This document shows positions 55,631 to 64,000 of a stretch of 64,000 bases of DNA, one piece after another. The stretch lies in contig NC_046679.1 of assembly GCF_009870125.1 (NCBI RefSeq), positions 30,938,001-31,002,000 on the forward strand, read 5' to 3'. The translations under genes were made by a program, and so were the position numbers. This DNA is from Drosophila pseudoobscura (lineage: Eukaryota > Arthropoda > Insecta > Diptera > Drosophilidae). Below the pieces are notes generated by a model that worked only from the letters and a program-made list of their open reading frames with translations, searched no databases and was not told the origin of the DNA. Each line of letters starts with the position of its first letter. Position 1 is the stretch's first letter.

Positions 55631-56350
55631 AGCCATCTGTGTATGCAGTTTGTATACTCGCCATTATTTATGGAGATTGAGCTCTCCTACAGTTTTGGAG
55701 TAACTGATGCTAAGCACTTTGAAAGAAATTGTGGTTTTCACACAAACACTTTGACAGCCACTGAAGCCTAAACACTTTGACAGCCATTGATTTTTCAGAT
55801 ATAGTTTTAAAGCTATTGATTGGTACTCTTTGAAAGCCATTGAGGTTTTATAACAAACACTTTGACAGCAACTGACGCCCAAAACACTTTCACAGCCATT
55901 TATTTTTCCATAATTACAGTTTTAGAACCATTAACCATTTTGACAGCCATTGATTTTTACCTAATAGACACTTTGAAAACCATTGAGGTCTAAAAACCAT
56001 TAAACACGCAAAAAAAGAGAACAAAATTAAATACGGGAAAGAAAACACTTAAGTGGATTCAAACAACACAAATAGCTTTGACAGACACTGAAATTTCTCT
56101 CTCTCTCTCTCTCTCATACAGTTTTAGGGACACTGAAGATTCAGACCACAGATGTCCACGTTTTAAAGTCACTCTAAGCACAGTTCTAAACACTTTTAGA
56201 ACCATTGTTATTTTCTCACAAACACTTTGACAGAGATCGAGACCCAAACACTTTGACAGCCATTGATTTTTCCATATAGACAGTTTTAAGGCCATTGATT
56301 GACATACAAGCACTTTGAAAACCATTAAACGCGCAAAAAAACAGAAGAGA
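55630..56350. repeat. Tandem 'CACTTTGACAGCCATTGA' repeat array
   Basis: About ten diverged units alternate 'AACACTTTGACAGCCATTGA' with 'TTTTTCCATATA.A' and 'CAGTTTTAAAGC.ATTGA'. The short minus-strand frames here read the array and are not genes. The 'CAGTTTTA.AACCATTG' component resembles the core of the array at 12.6-13.5 kb. Confidence 0.7.
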
Positions 56351-59036
56351 AACAAAAAACAAGCACAACACAATTAATTCGCTCTTATTCTGCTGCTCTC
56401 TTAATTCTGCCGCCTCCTTCTCTTCCAGATCTTTACGCCGGCTGGCTCTCTGCTCCCACACACGAATATGAAAAATTTAATTGAGACTCCGCTGGCATAT
56501 GGGTGCTCCTCACAGCTATGGCATATCCACACAGCTTATTTCGTAAACATCTGGCATACACCTTCCAGGATCTGCTGTTTATTTGTTAATAATTTAATCA
56601 TTTTCACTTTCTTTACAATTTTCACATATGTATGTATTACACTGCACTATCACACACTTACACATGGGACTGCTCTGGCATTTATGTGCTCTGCAAAGCT
56701 TATTTCGTACACCTATGGCATAAGCGGGACCTGCGGGTGCGTTTTCATACGCACAAACAAATAATTTTCTCCTTCTATTACACTTTTCACTTTTTCCACT
56801 GCACTTGCACCCACTTTTTCTGCCTTTTTTTGTGGTTTGGGGATATATTTCTCTGCAAATTCCACAAATGACATCGCTACGCTCCTGACAGAACGAAAAC
56901 AGCAAAGGACGCGGATCTGACTTCTGCTGTGAAGCAAATGAATGCCGCTAAAATGCATTTATTGTTGCTTTGGTATGTGTGTGTGAGAGCAGAGAGCCGA
57001 TCACGTGATTGCTTAAGTGTTGTTTTATTTGAAAACTTAAAGCTACTTTTCATCTGAAGCTTTTCGCTCTCGCGGGATTTCTTTTAATCTTCCTCTACTT
57101 CTGCTCTTTCTCGCTTGATTTTGTTGCTATTTGTTGCGGCACATGGTTTTGTATTTGTTGTTGTTGTTATTCTCCGTGCTCGCGCCACATATTTCGATTT
57201 TATTTCTGCATTTCTTTTAGTTTACGGTTTATTTTTGCAAGAACTAACTATTTATGGCCCCAAAAAAACGCAGCCAAGGGCTGCTATTTTTATTTTTCTT
57301 CTCTTTTTTGGTATATTATAATTCCTTTTTGTTGTTGAAAAAACACCTGCAAATATTTGGAATATTCTATTAAACGATCATCTAAAAATGCACTGCTCTT
57401 GCGGGTAGTTTCATGGGATTTATTCCAATAGTTGATATTTTGTTGTTAAACTAACACTGAATTTCGACGCGGTTCCCAAGCTGTTTTCAAACGTAATTAA
57501 TAAAGATCGCAATTGTATATCCATTTCTCCAGGGTATGTAAAATGTTGAGGGACAGTGCTGCTCAATACAAATTAATGTTGCAAGCAACATAACACGTAA
57601 GTGAGTATGGAATGCGCTTAAGGGACATTGTTGACTTAAAAAGGACACTGTGGCGAGAAAAAGGACATTGATGCGCTTAAAAATTCCTCCAATGCGAGAG
57701 GATTTCCCATAAAAAGCAAATCCCACAGAAATCAGAGCAATTCTCACCCAACTTGAGCGCCAAAAAGAAACTGTTTGAAAGTGAATGCGCGACAAGGATT
57801 TAAATCCACTAGAATAAATGGAGATAGCGAAAATTAAAAAAACCTGCGTATGGAATTTAAGATATGAAGGGAAATGTAGAGGGGAAAGCTTTAGAGAGAC
57901 AGAATTGAACGATTTTGTTGGCAAAACTTTGAGTTGGACTTTATTTCGAGTGTTTTTCTAAAAGATCTCCACTGCAATCATCAATCAGTGACGAAAATAA
58001 ACACTTCTGCAGATAAAAACTAATTAAAAGAGCCTCCCATTTGTGATTTCCCATAATCTCCCTCTTGAAAGATAACACTAAAGTCTCCAGAAAGATCACC
58101 TGAACAGACAAGCAGCTGATGGAACTGATGTTGGGACCCTCACAAGGGGAGGATATGTGTGGGGGAGGGCTTAATGGAAACAAACCCTTTTGCCTTTTGC
58201 TTCCAAATAACATTATTATGTTGATTGACAGGCGGCCCAGAGGCAGAGAAGAGATTGCACTTTGTACGTGATCTTGTCAGCATTGCAATTGGATACTTTC
58301 TGCCCCAAAGCATGGCCCATGCCCCATGCACCATGAGTGACATGTCTGAGTCATGGATCGATGGGTGCGCACACCATTCCCGAAATAAATGTGCAACAAT
58401 TAAGCGGCCACTTAGAGAGGGGAAAGAGTATTAATTTGGTCTCGGGGATCAGTGATAATGATCGCACCCCACCCTTCAATCCCTTCTTCTGGGGATGATT
58501 GACAGCAGGGATACAATACATCTCCCGGGCTTCTTCTGCTGCCGTTTTATGTTTATTTTCAATGTCAAGTTCAATGAAATACGATATTTCTTATAAATAC
58601 CATACATTGTGCGTCTTGGGCATCTGGCGGATGGCTGATCATGTCTCTGTCACAGAAACCTGCTTCGAAATGGTATCCAGGAAGTGCCCAGCCCAGGCCT
58701 CGCCAATTGGCATTAGTCGAGGTTCTGGCAGGCCACTCAAAGCCGCCTGGCGCCTCATCCGCGACTGCGTTTCTAATTGTCATGCAAATACCAATTATCA
58801 TTTGTCAGTAAACGGCCACTAATTATAATCTCTGTGCGGCGATGTGTGTGTTTGTTGCCCACGCTTTTTTTATGCGATTTTCTTGAATGATTTCTGATTT
58901 GTGATCAGATCGCTGATTAATTCATTAGCCACTGTCGACCAGTTTGTCATGTTACATGGCATACTGCTGGCACTTACTCTGCCACAGAATCTGATAATTG
59001 TGGCATTCATTAATCGTGTAGAAAATAGACAGAGAC

Positions 59037-59067
<31 letters not shown>

Positions 59068-62000
59068 TTTATAATAGTGGCAACTAATTTACGTTTCGCT
59101 GAAGGACTGTTTAATTACGATTACAATTTGCATATGTCACAGCAAATCATTTGCTCTCCCTCTCACACTCTCTCTCTCTTCCACAACTAATTCCAGCACC
59201 TAGACTTATGAATAACCCTTCAAAAACCTTGCCCCCAGCGTAAAAAAGTAGTAAGTCATCTGTAACCTTACTTTATGAAGCAGAAAATCCCCGGAAAATG
59301 TTTACTTTCGACTATTGAATGCCCTATAGATACATTTAGAACGAATTTAAAAGTAAACCACAAGAAAATCACTGAAAAATGTGTACTTTCGCCCATGAAA
59401 TCGTTTAGGCAATGCCCTGTAGATAAATTTTGAAAAAATCGAGCACATTTTGGTTCTTATTTCTATAAGCAAGCTTTAATCGAAAACGAACTTAGTTTGT
59501 GCTGAAAATCGACCATAAAGGTAACCGAGGGGTACTGCTGTATGAGTTTTACCGAATCGGTAGCGTTTTTTTTGGAGAGGACAGACATTATACTGCTTCA
59601 TGGTCTCGTTAGAACCCTAATTAAGAAAAGCATTCACTGAAAATAAAGCTAAAACAAGGAAAACACCAACCGTGGGATGCTGCTGCATGACGCGCCATAC
59701 ATGGAAACGAAATGTCTACTCAAAAAAACCGAAAATATAGAAAATTCACTCAAAGAGAGCCCAAATGTAGTATTTTGTTAAAAATAGTTCAATTATAAAC
59801 AAACGAAATTAAATATCTAAAACTTAAGAGAACAATATAAGGAATTTCGACTATAAACTAATGTAGAATTCGTAAAAAATATAATTTAAGAGCACTTTTA
59901 CTTTCTCAAGGTTTTCCTTCATTCATCCACTACTCATTCCCCACATATGTATACCCCATTGATACCCTCTTTTAAGTACAAGGCCCTAACAACTTTGGCA
60001 TATTACTGCCTCGAAAGAAGGCCCAGCTGTGTCTGAATGAAGGAGGAGTGGGAGGAGGGCCAGGGAGCTGCCTTCAATAGACGAGGAGCGGGAGCTGCCC
60101 AAAATGGAAAGACTGGGGACTGAAGCGGGAGCTATCCCGAAAGAAAGGGCGGTGGTACGTACACACAATTTATGGCGCTTAAATTGCACTCATGCGCATG
60201 AGGCGGCAATGGCTAACATGATCAGATCCATCCTCCCTGTCCCTGTGCAGACCCTCCTTCCATTTTAACCCCTTCGATGGGGCATTGGGAATGGATCGTG
60301 CGGCTGCGGCTTAGAGAGCGGATGTTTGGTGTCAAAACACAGGCAAGGCGGCTTCGATGCATTTTCTATGGAATTCTATACCGGACCGGACCTGGGAGGG
60401 ATCCTGGGGTCTCGTCCCGTCCCGTCCCGTCCCGTCCCCTGTAATTTATGTGCAACGAAAAACAAGAGAGCAACGCGCGCGACGCGTTCGATTGGGGATC
60501 GATTGGGGATCGTGCGGGGCCATAAAAATACTACAACTTGTGTTTTCTGTTCTGTTGTGCTGTTGGGTGCCTTTATCAATTTGTGTTCAAAGTTTTTTGC
60601 CTTCTAAGCACGAAGCAGCGGGCAGGAGATCATAAAAGTTGCAGCCCCTGAGAGGCCGCTGGAAAAGCGGAGAAAAATTTACATAATTACTGCCTGGCGG
60701 GCGCTTTGTGCCCCGAACCGACCGAAACGTGTCAAAATGAAAAGTGTTGCATGATTAGCGAGTAAATTATGCCGCCGCGGCATAAATCTAGTCTGGGAAG
60801 ATAATCAAATAAAATGTGGCGATCAATAATAAGATGAAGATGCAACCCACGGAGCACCTAGCACAGAGCACAGAGCACACAGGAGGCGGCACAGCGAGCT
60901 GGGGTCTAGGCGGAGTCGCCTCCTTTCGGCTCCAGATCTGGCCTCAGATCTGCTCTCCATCGACTGGCGCCTGGAGCGTGCGAATTTCTCGTTTTGCCGC
61001 ACCGTTGTGGGAGGTGTGAAGAATGCTCTGAGGAGAGAGCCCTGGCCACATGTAGCCCCTCGGCGGTCGGACATGACATATTGTTGTTCGCAGCATAACT
61101 TGGTCAACAAGGCAGCGGAGCCGATCTCTTGAGAGATGATGCCACAAGTTGATGATGCAGATGATGGAGCCTGCGGCTAGATGTAGCAGATGCAGCAAAC
61201 CGGCTGCTCAAAAGAACGAACACTGAGCGAAATGGTGGGGAAAAGGAAGGAAAATGACAGGAATCATTGGGAATGGGGCATGTTTGAAGGATTTTAGATG
61301 TATTTTAAGTGGATGATTTGGCTTAGGGAATTTCTTTATTTTGGTTCATTAGAGGGATTTTTCATGATTTCTAGGGTGGATTTCTGTATAAAAAAGTATT
61401 GAATATGGAAAGAATCTTTGAAAAAGGGGATCTTCCATAAATTTTTGGGGTATAATAGTTGTATTTAGTTAGTTAACGATCGTTCCATGATGATTAAGGA
61501 TTCCTTTATTTTTTTGGAGTACTTTAGAGGCATTCAATATATTCCCGATAAGAATTCCTATAATGATTAGAGCCTTTTTTTATAGAATTAAAAAATAACT
61601 CCTTCAGATTTTGTATCTTTGGAGTATTTTTAATACATAATTATTGTTTTTCGATATAGAAATACCTCCCTTTTGCTGGCTTACGACTTCCTTAGCTCTT
61701 TCTCCCGTGAAGATCCCTCTTTTCCTTGCAGTGTCGAACATATTGCAGAGATTGCCGCAATAGATAGGATTCCTTAACACCGTCCTGGTCTTGGGGCCAT
61801 CGCTGATGTTGTTAAGAGCAAAGTGTTGTTAGCCAAGGCCCGGCCAACGTATTTGACTTATTTTTCGCTTGTTTTTCTTTCTTTTTACTTTTTTTTTCTT
61901 TAGCGGTGGTTTCGTATTACCGTTTTTAGAGACCCGGTCAAGGTCTCATCTGCCCCAAAGTGTCTCTTTAGCCATTTCCATTGAGAGACGAGACCATTTC

Positions 62001-62655
62001 ATTGAGCAACCAGTCTGTGGGTCTGTGAGGAGTCTGTGGCATTCCACAGACAGTAGACTGTGGCCTCTACACTGGCATTGCATTGCATTTCCTGTCGCAT
62101 GCGCCATATAAATTAGTTTTCCATGTTCACTTGTCACTTGTATCGCGGGGACCAGACCAGCAGCTTTGAACCCGTTTGCTGGCCCCCGATCATTGCGGGT
62201 GTCCATTCCACTTAGAATCGAAGAAAACCCTTATCACCAGACGACGACGACGAGGCCTAAGAGTCGTCGCTGGCAGAATTTGCAATCAATTTTGGCCAAG
62301 AAGCCAACTAATTGCTTTTACATTTTATTTATTTATAGGGGCCCTGCTCTCCACACGCACCACGAGACCCCAAGCCCCATTGATAGGCGGCCACCATATA
62401 TAGGTCTTTAGACCCCCTTCCCCCCACTATAATGATTACGCTAATCAAAGTAACTAACTAGCTAGCTAAATCCACTACCCGCAAACACTTTTACTTGCCT
62501 ATCGCCAGGTCCATAAATTAGGGTTTCCTTTAAAGAATCTCCCTTGAAAATTATGCAAATGAAGCAGTGACAAATTATCTTTCGTACAGGAGGGGGAAAG
62601 ACTGGCCAAACATTACCTCGACTTTCCGTTCGAATCGCGTTTTCTGCCGCCGGTT
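56351..62655. other. Long stretch without a supportable gene
   Basis: Contains a degenerate duplication at about 56,490-56,800 ('AGCTTATTTCGTA.AC' in both copies), possible coding-like fragments on the minus strand near 56,380-56,460 and 56,760-56,874, (AG)n at about 59,030-59,067, and a (CCCGT)n run at 60,413-60,437. Two further copies of the 'CCGAGGGG.ACTGCTG' motif lie at about 59,525 and 59,668. The region 58,500-58,830 is non-repetitive, with CATCC and TAATTA words, and could be regulatory. Confidence 0.4.
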
Positions 62656-62663
62656 CTTCAGGT

Positions 62664-62736
62664 GTTTCCGTAGTGTAGCGGTTATCACGTGTGCTTCACA
62701 CGCACAAGGTCCCCGGTTCGAACCCGGGCGGGAACA
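62664..62736 (+). tRNA. tRNA-Val-CAC: tRNA-Val (CAC)
   Basis: 73-nt intronless tRNA. Acceptor stem GTTTCCG pairs with CGGGAAC, discriminator A. The anticodon stem TGTGC/GCACA closes the loop TTCACAC, whose positions 34-36 are CAC, so it decodes GUG valine codons. B box is GGTTCGAACCC. It sits in non-repetitive DNA 438 bp before an almost identical second copy. Melanogaster has tRNA-Val genes at 92B near GluClalpha, from memory. Confidence 0.97.
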
Positions 62737-62747
62737 ATTTGTATTCA

Positions 62748-62755
62748 TTTTTTTT
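62748..62755 (+). terminator. Pol III terminator of first tRNA-Val
   Basis: T8 run 12 nt after the tRNA end, the normal RNA polymerase III stop. Confidence 0.85.
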
Positions 62756-62756
62756 C

Positions 62757-63173
62757 CCTCCTTTTCAATGTCAATTCAAGGCTTCACTTGTTTCATTTTA
62801 CTCCCATTTACATTCAGTTTTTATAACATTTTAATGAGCCTCGTTTTACGATCATCTCTGGCGTGTGTGCTGGTATTTATAAACATTTTGATATGCAACT
62901 GTTTTACGACCTGAATGTCAGCGTCACAGGCATGACTTCGGTCTCCCTGCTGTTTTTGTGGGCCCACCCAAAAAGGTGAAGGTTGGTTGTAGGGAAGTAG
63001 AAAGTACACACTTACATGTATATCATTTAAACTGCGTATTTGTTTGGAGTATTTTGGAGAAAAATATATATTTTCATTCATAAATACATTGAATTGTTCC
63101 ATTTCTTCCACAGAAATTGATTTCCTCTTTCTAGCGCATAAACTGTATGTCTTTTGCCACTAAATTATCATGG
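62757..63173. other. Spacer between tRNA-Val genes
   Basis: No gene or repeat recognised. It is AT-rich with no simple array. Confidence 0.5.
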
Positions 63174-63246
63174 GTTTCCGTAGTGTAGTGGTTATCACGT
63201 GTGCTTCACACGCACAAGGTCCCCGGTTCGAACCCGGGCGGGAACA
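63174..63246 (+). tRNA. tRNA-Val-CAC: tRNA-Val (CAC), second copy
   Basis: 73 nt, identical to the copy at 62,664 except for one C-to-T change in the D-loop (AGCGG to AGTGG). Acceptor stem, anticodon CAC and B box are intact, so it should be functional. Outside the mature tRNA the flanks of the two copies are not similar beyond a 'GGAACAAT' tail, so the duplication is old and the coding part is kept alike by selection or conversion. Confidence 0.97.
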
Positions 63247-63255
63247 ATAGAAAGC

Positions 63256-63262
63256 TTTTTTT
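63256..63262 (+). terminator. Pol III terminator of second tRNA-Val
   Basis: T7 run about 10 nt past the tRNA. Confidence 0.85.
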
Positions 63263-63451
63263 GTTAATTAAATTTTGTCTCTGAATAATCTTTTTTCTAC
63301 ATCTAAAATATCCTTTTCAAATTTGATATACACTGAAGATAATCAATAAAATAAATATAAAAAAGCTTTCTGTGCAAAGCTTTTGCCAAATAAAATTCGT
63401 CCATAGTTGCAAAAGCACTCAACTGGAACCCAAGACACTATGTTTCCATCA

Positions 63452-63524
63452 GGGGATGTAGCTCAGATGGTAGAGCGCTCGCTTAGCATGTGAGAGGTAC
63501 GGGGATCGATGCCCCGCATCTCCA
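63452..63524 (+). tRNA. tRNA-Ala-AGC: tRNA-Ala (AGC)
   Basis: 73-nt intronless tRNA. Acceptor stem GGGGATG pairs with CATCTCC through one G-T wobble. The D-arm is GCTCAGATGGTAGAGC, and the anticodon arm CTCGC-TTAGCAT-GTGAG has AGC at 34-36 and one G-T wobble in the stem. The T-arm is CGGGG-ATCGATG-CCCCG, whose A at position 54 is usual for eukaryotic tRNA-Ala. The anticodon A34 would be read as inosine after editing. Confidence 0.97.
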
Positions 63525-63530
63525 GGATTC

Positions 63531-63538
63531 TTTTTTTT
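63531..63538 (+). terminator. Pol III terminator of tRNA-Ala
   Basis: T8 run starting 7 nt after the tRNA end. Confidence 0.85.
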
Positions 63539-64000
63539 CATTTTCTAATCTGGAATTTCTTTTTTTTCATTTTCTCCTCTTTAGTAATGAGTTTTTGCTA
63601 GAGGCGTATATCATGTACCCAAAGTCCGCCGTCTGGCAGTTTGATTGACATGCTCTCCCATCATCTCCGACATTTGGTGTCCAATTATTTAGTAAATAGA
63701 ATATCATGCCGGTTACAACTCCATTTCACACGCTTTTCCCAAGCGACTGACTTCCCGATTCCCGATGCCAGTTATGCAATCGAGTTTTGGCTCTGGCTCC
63801 GGCTCCGGCTCTGGTTCTGGATCTCTTTGGCTTGTCTGTCTCTCCATTTCCATTTCCCGGCTGTGCGCCCAGTGCCAGCTGAGCAGGCATTGCAGCTAAT
63901 CCAATTAGGTATCATTCATCATGTTCACGCAATGCAGGCCATGAACTAGAAATGCAACTAAAATACCGAACGCGGCAGCGGGTGGATCGGATGGGAAGCC
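63539..64000. other. Noncoding to window end
   Basis: Contains a GGCTCC/GGCTCT run at about 63,788-63,822. The 102-codon frame from 63,641 reads through it and has no recognisable domain. I see nothing else. Confidence 0.4.

Noticed and set aside
55630-56350. CRISPR-like alternation of repeats and spacers
   Set aside because: The units are diverged and not separated by unique spacers, and the DNA is from an animal nucleus.
61700-61790. Acceptor-like 'TTTTCCTTGCAG' at about 61,731 as start of an exon
   Set aside because: The following frames meet stops within about 12-20 codons and there is no matching donor-bounded coding sequence.
61869-62206. Overlapping frames on both strands at 61.9-62.2 kb
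   Set aside because: They are under 90 codons with no start context or domain. The CATTGCATTGCATTTC-type repeats explain part of them.

Overview
The window is animal nuclear DNA from a fruit fly of the genus Drosophila. The evidence is a complete GluClalpha gene split by introns with fly-type splice sites, metazoan tRNA genes, TATA and Inr/DPE core promoters, and noncoding DNA full of dinucleotide and homopolymer microsatellites. The microsatellite density, and a 1-kb TIR repeat at 51.1-52.2 kb that I remember as abundant in such flies, suggest the obscura group (D. pseudoobscura, D. subobscura and relatives). That species-level call is inference. From memory, the melanogaster counterpart is polytene region 92B on 3R, where GluClalpha and tRNA-Val genes lie.

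Layout. Positions 1-22.7 kb hold no protein gene I can support. This stretch is microsatellites, G-rich runs, several families of degenerate local tandem repeats (units of about 60-220 bp), and two copies of a dispersed repeat. It may be intergenic or a long 5' intron of GluClalpha, because the start-codon exon begins behind a splice acceptor. GluClalpha occupies 22,766-38,239 on the + strand with 11 coding positions. Exon 3 exists in three mutually exclusive versions and exon 8 has two donors, giving a glutamate-gated chloride channel of 451 aa, or 456 with the long donor (one more residue with exon 3c). Positions 38.2-42.4 kb are AT-rich with ATCGAT clusters.

Positions 42.4-54.5 kb carry a cluster of four paralogous acyl-CoA synthetase / luciferase-like adenylate-forming enzymes: A (-, 42,435-44,180), B (+, 45,896-47,580), C (+, 49,135-50,875) and D (+, 52,719-54,517). 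All are intact (539-541 aa) with full AMP-binding motifs. A and C are inverted relative to each other, and their 5' parts are almost identical over 661 bp, intron included, while their last exons have diverged. This is a clear recent gene-conversion tract. B has precisely lost intron 1 and D has one extra intron. A 1,050-bp TIR element lies between C and D.

Positions 54.6-62.6 kb are again without a supportable gene and include another tandem repeat field. Three tRNA genes end the window: two tRNA-Val(CAC) and one tRNA-Ala(AGC), each followed by a poly-T terminator.

The channel and the enzyme cluster are separate functional units. Nothing in the sequence ties them into one pathway. I found no previously undescribed gene system. 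The most notable signals are the A/C conversion tract, the exon choice architecture of GluClalpha, a convergent pair of CTCF-like sites at the divergent A/B promoter region, and several unexplained repeat families.
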